Shown here: positions 1 through 5,463 of the stretch, piece by piece
How the letters are laid out: the number at the start of each line of letters is the position of its first letter
Position numbering within the stretch: position 1 is the first letter of the stretch
Source of the DNA: Phascolarctobacterium sp.
GTDB taxonomy: Bacteria > Bacillota > Negativicutes > Acidaminococcales > Acidaminococcaceae
Length of the DNA stretch: 7,244 bases
Direction: 5' to 3'
Assembly (NCBI GenBank): GCA_022718015.1
Contig: JAIHZV010000052.1
Coordinates: forward strand, 1-7,244
Notes under the pieces: model-generated
Told to the model about the DNA's origin: nothing
Seen by the model: the letters and a program-made list of their open reading frames with translations, nothing else
Databases searched by the model: none
Position numbers and translations under genes: made by a program

Positions 1-413
1 TTGCCGACGTTCGGAATGCCGACAATCATCACGCGTACCGGACGGTTACGCACGCCCTTCTTCAGCCATTTATCAATTACAGGCTTAGCAGCGAGCTGAA
101 TAGCGCTGATGAGCTGCTTTACACCCTTGCCTGTTGCACAGTCCAGCTTACAGACAGGCAGACCGCTGTTTTTGATTTTCTCAACCCACAGGTCAGTCTG
201 TGCCTTGTCAGCCATATCCAGCTTGTTTAACGCAATAACCTTCGGCTTGCTTCCCAGAATATCCTGAAGCATCGGGTTTGTGCTGGAGCGCGGAATACGT
301 GCATCAAGCATCTCGACAACAACGTCGACAAGCTTAATCTGGCTTTCCATCATGCGTTTGGCCTTGGTCATATGACCGGGGAACCATTGAATTTTAAAAT
401 CCTCAAGCATCAT
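1..413 (-). CDS. rbgA: Ribosome biogenesis GTPase RbgA (YlqF), 3' end cut off by window edge
   Basis: Assembly GTPase that acts late in 50S subunit maturation in the cytoplasm. The first 137 codons are present; the rest lies beyond the left edge. The translation begins MMLEDFKIQWFPGHMTKAKR, and IQWFPGHM (8-15) is the family signature, containing the histidine (H14) equivalent to catalytic His9 of B. subtilis RbgA. The G motifs are circularly permuted as expected: G4 NKLD at 63-66, a G5-like DCATGKG around 91-97, and G1 GIPNVGK starting at 132, where the window ends. The ATG at 413-411 overlaps the lepB stop as ATGA, and AGGTGA at 425-420 lies 6 nt upstream, which favours the first of two adjacent ATGs. 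Translation is probably coupled to lepB. Family identity is very secure; the C-terminal RNA-binding part cannot be assessed. Confidence 0.96.
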   Translation of the reverse strand, partial: MMLEDFKIQWFPGHMTKAKRMMESQIKLVDVVVEMLDARIPRSSTNPMLQDILGSKPKVIALNKLDMADKAQTDLWVEKIKNSGLPVCKLDCATGKGVKQLISAIQLAAKPVIDKWLKKGVRNRPVRVMIVGIPNVG

Positions 414-982
414 TTTGCTTCACCTGTATCAGCCTTAAGAACACGTATTTTATCCAGCGGCCAGAAGGCTGCCAGAGCACGGCCCTTTACAAGCTTCAGC
501 GGCACAAAGCCAACGTCAGCAAAGCGGCTGTCCTCAGAGTTGTTGCGGTTATCGCCCAGCACGAAAATAGTGCCCTGCGGTACTACAACCTTGCGATAAT
601 CGGACATATTTCTGCCCTTCGGGTCATTATGATAAATATAGGTTTCGTTAAGCTGATTGCCGTTAACAAAAACGTTGCCGTCCTTCATCTCTACACTGTC
701 GCCGCCTACAGCGATAACGCGTTTGATAAAGTCGCGGCTTTCATCCTTCGGAAAGCGGAAGATGACGATTTCGCCACGCTTCGGGTCAGTAACAAAATAG
801 CTTAATTTGTCTACGACAAGACGCTCGTGATTAACCAGCGTCGGATACATGGAAGAGCCCTCAACCATATATGGTTCAACAAGAAAAGTGCGAATGCAGA
901 AGGCCAGGGCCACTGCCACAATAATCGAAACTAACCAGTCGCTGGCGGAATCCTGCCAGGACATTTCTTTTTTACTACTCAA
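410..982 (-). CDS. lepB: Signal peptidase I
   Basis: Membrane serine protease that removes signal peptides from exported proteins on the outer face of the cytoplasmic membrane. It has 190 residues, the small single-anchor size typical of Gram-positive-type enzymes. One membrane segment spans about 17-35. Box B is VEGSSMYPTL (40-49) with nucleophile S44. Box D is IKRVIAVGGD (86-95) with general-base K87. Box E is GDNRNNSEDSR (143-153). The start is TTG (982-980): AGGTGA at 995-990 lies 7 nt upstream, whereas the first internal ATG (Met7, 966-964) is too far from it. The gene follows the rplS terminator and has its own promoter. It overlaps rbgA by 4 nt. In several Clostridia and related lineages lepB occupies this same rplS-rbgA slot (general knowledge), though not in B. 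subtilis. All catalytic residues are present. Confidence 0.97.
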   Translation of the reverse strand: MSSKKEMSWQDSASDWLVSIIVAVALAFCIRTFLVEPYMVEGSSMYPTLVNHERLVVDKLSYFVTDPKRGEIVIFRFPKDESRDFIKRVIAVGGDSVEMKDGNVFVNGNQLNETYIYHNDPKGRNMSDYRKVVVPQGTIFVLGDNRNNSEDSRFADVGFVPLKLVKGRALAAFWPLDKIRVLKADTGEAK

Positions 983-989
983 CTATAAA

Positions 990-995
990 TCACCT
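990..995 (-). promoter_or_regulatory. Ribosome binding site deciding the TTG start of lepB
   Basis: AGGTGA on the minus strand lies 7 nt before TTG (982-980). No ATG or GTG sits at a usable distance, so this site is the main support for the non-ATG start. Confidence 0.75.
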
Positions 996-1023
996 CGTAT
1001 ATTGCATTAACAATTCATGTACT

Positions 1024-1052
1024 ATTGTAGCATAAATTTTAGCTTTCGTCAG
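1024..1052 (-). promoter_or_regulatory. Sigma-A-type promoter with extended -10, upstream of lepB
   Basis: On the minus strand the -35 is CTGACG (1052-1047, 4/6 to TTGACA). A 17-nt spacer follows, then -10 TACAAT (1029-1024, 5/6 to TATAAT), preceded by TG at 1032-1031, which makes an extended -10 (TGnTACAAT). The predicted transcription start is near 1017, giving a leader of about 35 nt. It lies just downstream of the rplS terminator, so lepB-rbgA probably forms a separate transcript or is boosted independently of the upstream operon. Identified by eye from consensus match only. Confidence 0.65.
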
Positions 1053-1056
1053 CTAA
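1039..1056. repeat. Short inverted repeat over the lepB -35 region
   Basis: TTAGCT (1039-1044) and AGCTAA (1051-1056) are exact reverse complements separated by 6 nt. They cover the -35 hexamer and part of the spacer of the lepB promoter. This position suits an operator for a dimeric repressor, but a 6-bp arm can occur by chance in AT-rich spacer DNA. Confidence 0.3.
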
Positions 1057-1091
1057 TCTTATGACAGAAGTGTAAATTCTGTCGAAATGAA

Positions 1092-1123
1092 TAAAAGGGA
1101 GTGCATTACTACACTCCCTTTTA
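1092..1123 (-). terminator. Rho-independent terminator after rplS
   Basis: A perfect 12-bp stem (1112-1123 with 1092-1103) closes an 8-nt loop. The core is GGGAGTG/CACTCCC flanked by A and T runs. On the minus strand it begins 19 nt after the rplS stop and runs into TTTTATTCATTT, the U-rich tail expected of an intrinsic terminator. The flanking A run makes it nearly symmetric, so it could also act on plus-strand transcripts, though no plus-strand gene is present. Confidence 0.88.
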
Positions 1124-1141
1124 CTATGAATACAAAATTGA

Positions 1142-1483
1142 TTAGCGTTTTTCTCTGATACGAGCTGCTTTACCAGTCAGGTTGCGCAGGTAGTACAGTT
1201 TAGCACGGCGAACGATACCAACGCGAGCTACAACGATTTTGTCGATACGCGGGCTGTGAACCGGGAAGGTTCTTTCTACGCCAATGCCATAAGAAATACG
1301 ACGAACGGTGAAGTTTTCGCGAACGCCGGAGCCGCTACGAGAGATTACAACGCCTTCAAACAGCTGAATACGCTCTCTGGTACCTTCGACGATTTTGCAA
1401 TAAACTTTAACGGTGTCGCCTGCTTTAAAATCAGGGATGTCGGAACGAAGTTGTTCTTGTTCCAGTACTTCAATAATGTTCAT
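1142..1483 (-). CDS. rplS: 50S ribosomal protein L19 (bL19)
   Basis: Structural protein of the large subunit, located at the 30S-50S interface. At 113 residues it is full length for the family (about 115). Family hallmarks are the N-terminal helix MNIIEVLEQEQLRSDIPDF, then GDTVKVYCKIVEGTRERIQLFEGVVI in the barrel, GSGVRENFTVRRISYGIGVERTFP, and the basic tail RRAKLYYLRNLTGKAARIREKR. The ATG at 1483 is preceded by AGGAGG (1495-1490) at 6-nt spacing, one of the strongest ribosome sites in the window. The gene has its own promoter and structured leader upstream and an intrinsic terminator downstream, so it can be expressed as a monocistronic unit despite sitting inside a larger cluster. Confidence 0.98.
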   Translation of the reverse strand: MNIIEVLEQEQLRSDIPDFKAGDTVKVYCKIVEGTRERIQLFEGVVISRSGSGVRENFTVRRISYGIGVERTFPVHSPRIDKIVVARVGIVRRAKLYYLRNLTGKAARIREKR

Positions 1484-1547
1484 AGTTATCCTCCTAAATC
1501 ATAGACGTTCATGTGCGAACTCCACAGCGGACCGCCCGTATTACACA
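1484..1547 (-). ncRNA. Candidate L19 (rplS) leader, autoregulatory mRNA structure
   Basis: The region between the predicted transcription start (about 1547) and the rplS ATG can fold. An outer helix GGGCG (1537-1533) with CGTCT (1507-1503) uses two G-U pairs, and it encloses a hairpin TGTG (1526-1523) / CACA (1515-1512) with a 7-nt loop GAGTTCG. A competing pairing GTTC/GAAC (1520-1517 with 1510-1507) is also possible. A ribosomal-protein leader upstream of rplS is known in low-GC Gram-positives (the L19 leader family in Rfam), thought to bind L19 and repress its own synthesis. Position and overall shape agree, but I have not scored it against the covariance model. Confidence 0.5.
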
Positions 1548-1553
1548 ACGTGT

Positions 1554-1582
1554 ATTGTATCATAATCAACACTTTTATGCAA
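1554..1582 (-). promoter_or_regulatory. Sigma-A-type promoter of rplS with extended -10
   Basis: On the minus strand, TTGCAT (1582-1577, 4/6 to TTGACA), a 17-nt spacer and TACAAT (1559-1554, 5/6 to TATAAT), with TG at 1562-1561 giving an extended -10. It sits just after the stop of the GGDEF gene and before the structured rplS leader. It uses the same TGnTACAAT form as the lepB promoter. Confidence 0.75.
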
Positions 1583-1600
1583 GGGGAAAATAAAATATTT

Positions 1601-3568
1601 TTAAGATTTTTCCTCTGCTTGATAAATATTATACGTATTCTTGCCTTTACGCTTCGCATGGTACAAAGCGTCATCTGCACGATTGAACAAGGTCTGCAAA
1701 GCGAGCCCGTGCTGTACAAGCGCAACGCCAACGCTGATAGTCAAAGGCACCTCAGGATAGAGCTTTGTGATATCTTTCGACATGCTTGTCACAAACCTTT
1801 GCATAAAGCTATGCAGCGCCTGCTCGTCCTGAGCAGCCTTGGCAAGAATCAAAAATTCATCGCCGCCATAACGGATAAGAATGGCTTCTCTAGCAAAGAA
1901 ATTGCGCATAGCGTTAGCCAATTCTTTAATCACAGTATCACCCATGCTATGACCAAAGGTATCGTTTATTGCCTTGAAATTATCAATATCAATAATCATC
2001 AGCGCATAGCTGTCCGCATCCTTCTGCGCCAAAGCCTGCTCTATATACATAAAGCCTGCGTAGCGGTTCAGCAAATCCGTCAGTGCGTCATGAGTCGCAG
2101 CATATTCCATATTACGCGTATGTGTAATATCCGTAAAGGTCAGAATAAAATGGCTCAAGCGTCCTAATCTGTCGATATCGACCAGCATGACGTGTGCCAG
2201 CCAGTATGTATTGGCGGCATCAAGAAATTTGATATCATACGAGCTGCATTCGCTGCTGATATGCTTATTGACATATTCCAAAGAAAACATTTCCCGCAAA
2301 TCAGCTAATGGCGAGTCCTCTCCCCCAACATGGTTTATGAAGGCTGTGAGAAAGTCATTGTAGCTTCCCTCTGCCGGAAGATGCAGACTGCCATCATTCT
2401 TCATAACCCGATAGGTTTGATTCTGATAATCACAATAATAGCACGCACTATAACCATGCTCTAACGCGTTCATCATCTGGTTCAGATGGTGGCTATGGCC
2501 CTCCTCGAGGGCCGCAGTAAGCTTTTTTGTTTCCTGCTTATTGATATACATACGCTTATCTGCCTCAGCCAGCAGATTTTTCATCAGCGGCTGCTCAAGC
2601 TCCGTGCTTAACGCATAGCCAACAGCATAGCTAATCGGCAGATAGGCATTGGCATCATTATATTTTGCTGCAGCCTCATGCACATTATCAGCTATTTTTG
2701 TCAGCTCATCTAGGCTTGTCTGAGGAATTATAGCGATAAATTCATCACCACCGTAGCGGCCGACAAAATATTGCGCAGCTATGCTCTCGCGAATGAGCTT
2801 GGAAAAGTTCGCAATCAGCTTATCTCCCTCTTCATGACCTAACGAATCATTGATAAACTTCAGGTTGTTCAAATCAAACATGAACATCCCCGTAGGCTTA
2901 GCAATAAACTCAGCGTCTTTAATAAGCTGTTCACAACGATTTTTGTTTGGCAGCTGGGTGTGCTTATCAACAAAGACCTGCGCATTAAGCTCCTTATTGC
3001 GCCGCATAATGCCCGCAGAGTTAATATACTGCCGGATAATAATCGCCAAAAGCAGCAGTATCATTACGTTGATAGCAACCTCAACCATTTTAATCGTCTG
3101 TGCCCGCTTTTGTGTATACATTTCAGCAGTGCCCACCATATCGTCGCATATTCTGAAATAGCGCTCGCTCAGAACAACAAGGTTGGTATTCTTATAGCCC
3201 ATAACACGCGCGTACTGCACCTCAGCCTTCAGGTGCCTCCATTCAGCACTCAGCAGCGCCATTTTGTCTTGAAAGTCCTCATCTTCAATACGCACGAGCT
3301 GCAGCTTTTCACTGCCATTCTGGATGCCGTCAATATAGCCATCCAATGTAGCTATAATGGCATCTGCATTATTACCGGAGATTTCCAGCTTAACCATACG
3401 CTGCGTAGCACCACGCACCAGGCCGGCATAGTTTACCACACGCGCTGTTCCCTGAATGCTCTCTACAAGGAACATCATATAAAAGACTAGAGCAAAAAGA
3501 ATAACCGTAATAATCGTCTGCACCAGACGTTCAGCACTCTTTTTATTCAAGCCAATCATTTTAAACAT
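1601..3568 (-). CDS. Membrane-anchored tandem-GGDEF protein (probable diguanylate cyclase) with PAS-like domain
   Basis: Likely makes the second messenger c-di-GMP from GTP at the inner membrane in response to an external signal. It has 655 residues from the ATG at 3568. Layout: membrane helix about 15-35; extracytoplasmic helical region about 36-160 whose AGLVRGATQRM (48-58) resembles the NarX/PilJ type of sensor; membrane helix about 161-182; first GGDEF domain about 200-348 (FDLNNLKFINDSLGH 231-245, GGDEF 273-277); PAS-like domain about 365-485 ending FTDITHTRN; second GGDEF domain about 490-650 (DALTDLLNR 494-502, IDIDNFKAINDTFGH 526-540, GGDEF 568-572). Both signature loops are intact. 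Neither domain has the RxxD inhibitory site at the usual spot (residues 264-267 are AAQY; 559-562 are AREA). The reading frame is open back to 3640, but that start would overlap the upstream gene by 70 nt. ATG 3568 follows that gene's stop by 2 nt, with GGGAG (3584-3580) 11 nt upstream; ATG 3559 is an alternative. It is probably the last gene of the upstream operon. The true signal is unknown. Confidence 0.9.
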   Translation of the reverse strand: MFKMIGLNKKSAERLVQTIITVILFALVFYMMFLVESIQGTARVVNYAGLVRGATQRMVKLEISGNNADAIIATLDGYIDGIQNGSEKLQLVRIEDEDFQDKMALLSAEWRHLKAEVQYARVMGYKNTNLVVLSERYFRICDDMVGTAEMYTQKRAQTIKMVEVAINVMILLLLAIIIRQYINSAGIMRRNKELNAQVFVDKHTQLPNKNRCEQLIKDAEFIAKPTGMFMFDLNNLKFINDSLGHEEGDKLIANFSKLIRESIAAQYFVGRYGGDEFIAIIPQTSLDELTKIADNVHEAAAKYNDANAYLPISYAVGYALSTELEQPLMKNLLAEADKRMYINKQETKKLTAALEEGHSHHLNQMMNALEHGYSACYYCDYQNQTYRVMKNDGSLHLPAEGSYNDFLTAFINHVGGEDSPLADLREMFSLEYVNKHISSECSSYDIKFLDAANTYWLAHVMLVDIDRLGRLSHFILTFTDITHTRNMEYAATHDALTDLLNRYAGFMYIEQALAQKDADSYALMIIDIDNFKAINDTFGHSMGDTVIKELANAMRNFFAREAILIRYGGDEFLILAKAAQDEQALHSFMQRFVTSMSKDITKLYPEVPLTISVGVALVQHGLALQTLFNRADDALYHAKRKGKNTYNIYQAEEKS

Positions 3569-3570
3569 GA

Positions 3571-4146
3571 TTATTTTTTCTCCCACCATGCTTCGCCAGC
3601 AAGTCTGTCTAAAATAATCGCTGCAGCGCTGCGCACGCAAAGATGGTTATAATCACAGGGGCCGTAGACAGGCTCTAAAATATAATCAAACTTCGCCATC
3701 GTTTCTGCTTCAATGCCAAAGCCGGTGCCAAAGAGCAGCAGCACAGGTCTGTCACCATCCTGCAGCTGCTTACGCATAAAGCTATAAGAAACAGTATTCG
3801 GATAAACGCGCGCGTCTGTAGTCACGATATAAGGCTGCTTTCCGGTACGCTCAACTATGGTTTGCACAGCACTAGCAATATCAGGCTGCCACAGCACACG
3901 GCTCAGCGCATCAGCACGGTCAGGATTATAAACCCTGCCATAGCCATCCTGCCAATAGGTAAGAATTTTGTCGATAATCTGCTTCTGCACCTCGAGCGGA
4001 TGGATAATATAATAGCCCTGCACGTTATAGGTGCGACAGGTGCGCGAAATATCATGGATATCAAAGTTGGTTACAGCGCTGGCAATAACGTTCATGCGCT
4101 TGTTGTAAATGGGATAATGGACAAGACCAACATATAAATCAGCCAT
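3571..4146 (-). CDS. Putative SAM-dependent RNA methyltransferase, SPOUT/TrmD-like (PF09936 type)
   Basis: Predicted to methylate an RNA with S-adenosylmethionine; the target is not known to me. At 191 residues it matches the usual size of this single-domain family. Recognisable family blocks are the opening YVGLVHYPIYNKRMNVIAS, then AVTNFDIHDISRTCRTY and GYYIIHPLE, a central YGRVYNPDRADAL, and the C-terminal LLLFGTGFG with DYNHLCVRSAAAIILDRL, the segments expected to form the trefoil-knot SAM pocket. The ATG at 4146 overlaps the trmD stop (4141-4139) by 8 nt. A purine-rich ribosome site GGGAG (4160-4156) lies 9 nt upstream inside trmD, with GAGGA closer in. Co-translation with TrmD suggests a role in tRNA or rRNA modification (inference). 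It is not TrmD itself: it lacks the TPFGGGAGM and tRNA-binding C-terminal segments. Confidence 0.88.
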   Translation of the reverse strand: MADLYVGLVHYPIYNKRMNVIASAVTNFDIHDISRTCRTYNVQGYYIIHPLEVQKQIIDKILTYWQDGYGRVYNPDRADALSRVLWQPDIASAVQTIVERTGKQPYIVTTDARVYPNTVSYSFMRKQLQDGDRPVLLLFGTGFGIEAETMAKFDYILEPVYGPCDYNHLCVRSAAAIILDRLAGEAWWEKK

Positions 4147-4960
4147 TTTCCTCTTCTCCCTTCACGCTGGCGGCCTTGCGCTTTTCTATTTCAGCAGCAA
4201 GCTCACCGCGCAGCTCTTCATAAAAGCGGCGCTCTGACTTTTTCATTTTATAGGGCAGACGACCTGTAAGCATCTCCTTCTGCTCTGCACTTAGCAGGTC
4301 AGGACGCAGGAAAAAGGTTGCCTTTAGCGACTGCTTCAAGCGCCAGCTGTTAATCAGCGCATGGTTGCCACTGCGCAGCACCTCCGGCACCTCCATGCCC
4401 TCAAAGCTTACGGGACGGGTATACTGCGGATATTCTAAAAGACCGGTGCTGAAGGAATCCTCCTCCGCACTTTCAATTTTACCCAGAACACCGGGAATAA
4501 AGCGAGAAATAGCATCCATAACGATAATGGCCGGCATTTCGCCGCCAGTAAGCACATAATCACCAATGGAAAGCTTCTCGTCTACCCAATGGAAGATACG
4601 CTCATCAAAGCCCTCATAATGGCCGCAGACAAAAATAAAATCCTGTCCGCAGTGTGCATATTCCTCGACGATGCTCTGCTTGAGCGTGCGTCCGCCCGGG
4701 CACATCGCAATCACGCGCGCGTTGGGGAGCTGCTCCTTAGCCTTGCGGATGGCAGCAACCATCGGCTCCGGCTTCAGCACCATGCCTGCACCACCGCCGA
4801 ACGGCGTATCGTCGACAGTACGGTGATTGTCATGCGTAAAATCACGCGGATTGATGCAGCTTACTTCGATAAGTCCTTTGCTGACAGCACGCTGCAGAAT
4901 GCTATGGCTGGCAGCCTGTTCAATTTGCTCCGGAAATAAGGTTACAAATAAAAATTTCAT
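4139..4960 (-). CDS. trmD: tRNA (guanine-N1-)-methyltransferase TrmD
   Basis: Forms m1G37 next to the anticodon of a subset of tRNAs, preventing +1 frameshifting; the enzyme is a cytoplasmic homodimer with a trefoil knot. Diagnostic segments: RTVDDTPFGGGAGMV (47-61), CGHYEGFDERI (112-122), LSIGDYVLTGGEMPA (130-144), RFIPGVLG (153-160) and EEDSFSTGLLEYPQYTRP (166-183). D168 aligns with the catalytic aspartate (Asp169 in E. coli numbering). At 273 residues it is some 20-30 longer than typical bacterial TrmD because of a charged tail (about 247-273). CPGGRTL (87-93) replaces the more common SPQG-type motif. The start ATG 4960 overlaps the rimM stop as ATGA, and the 3' end overlaps the next methyltransferase by 8 nt, so translational coupling is likely on both sides. 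Confidence 0.98.
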   Translation of the reverse strand: MKFLFVTLFPEQIEQAASHSILQRAVSKGLIEVSCINPRDFTHDNHRTVDDTPFGGGAGMVLKPEPMVAAIRKAKEQLPNARVIAMCPGGRTLKQSIVEEYAHCGQDFIFVCGHYEGFDERIFHWVDEKLSIGDYVLTGGEMPAIIVMDAISRFIPGVLGKIESAEEDSFSTGLLEYPQYTRPVSFEGMEVPEVLRSGNHALINSWRLKQSLKATFFLRPDLLSAEQKEMLTGRLPYKMKKSERRFYEELRGELAAEIEKRKAASVKGEEENG

Positions 4961-5460
4961 TCTTCATCAACCCATTCAGGTAAGGTTACAACGATGCGTT
5001 TTTCCGCAATGTTGATTTCTTTGACGTATAATTTCAGTGCAGGCAGCAGAATATCCTTTTCTCCCGGCACAGCAATTACATAAACGTCATTACTGCCGGT
5101 AGACAGAGAATCCTTGAAGGTACCCAGCTGCTTGCCCTCCTCATCGAAAACAGGCAGACCGATTAAATCAGCCACATAGAACTGCCCCTCCTCAAGGTCA
5201 GGCAAATCCTCAGCGTTAATCAGCACCTTCTGGTCACGCAGCAGCTCTGCTTCGTTCATGCTGTTGATTTCTTCTGTCGTCACAAGCACCATACGCTTAT
5301 GAAAGCGGGCGCTCTTTACCGTCAGCTTGCGGCCATCTGCCAGCAGCAGATAGTCCAGGTCTAAAAATTGTTCCGGCTTTTCGGTTAATGGCAATATACG
5401 AATATCGCCCCGCACGCCGTGCGGAGCGACAATTTTGCCTATAACTATTTGGTTTTGCAT
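4957..5460 (-). CDS. rimM: Ribosome maturation factor RimM
   Basis: Assists late 30S assembly, acting on the 16S 3' (head) domain around S19. The 167 residues are standard length. The N-terminal RimM barrel opens with IGKIVAPHGVRGDIRI (7-22). The C-terminal PRC-barrel starts near EGQFYVADLIGLPVFD (91-106) and contains GTFKDSLSTGSNDVYVI (113-129), the most conserved stretch of the family. It starts 3 nt after the stop of the ylqD-like gene. I see no convincing Shine-Dalgarno sequence within 15 nt upstream of the ATG, so expression probably depends on reinitiation or coupling with the upstream cistron. It overlaps trmD by 4 nt, the usual rimM-trmD pairing. Confidence 0.97.
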   Translation of the reverse strand: MQNQIVIGKIVAPHGVRGDIRILPLTEKPEQFLDLDYLLLADGRKLTVKSARFHKRMVLVTTEEINSMNEAELLRDQKVLINAEDLPDLEEGQFYVADLIGLPVFDEEGKQLGTFKDSLSTGSNDVYVIAVPGEKDILLPALKLYVKEINIAEKRIVVTLPEWVDEE

Positions 5461-5463
5461 GGA

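Noticed and set aside
1542..1552. ACAC-AAC-GTGT palindrome at the rplS transcription start as an operator
   Set aside because: Arms of only 4 bp with no second copy near the lepB promoter; too short to support.
1585..1613. AT-rich inverted repeat (GGAAAA...TTTTCC) at the end of the GGDEF gene as a terminator
   Set aside because: The stem is mostly A-T with an asymmetric bulge, and it is followed by CCCCTTGCAT rather than a U run, so it is unlikely to terminate on the minus strand.
1511..2167. Plus-strand open frame of 218 codons opposite rplS leader and the GGDEF gene
   Set aside because: It runs antisense to the second GGDEF domain, has no family resemblance or ribosome site, and the minus-strand gene is unmistakable.
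2960..3490. Plus-strand open frame of 176 codons opposite the GGDEF gene N-terminal half
   Set aside because: Antisense to the sensor and membrane segments, with no independent support.
3569..3640. Longer N-terminus for the GGDEF protein (start at 3640)
   Set aside because: It would overlap the methyltransferase gene by 70 nt, adds a non-conserved Arg/Cys-rich stretch before the membrane helix, and a better-placed ATG lies 2 nt after the upstream stop.
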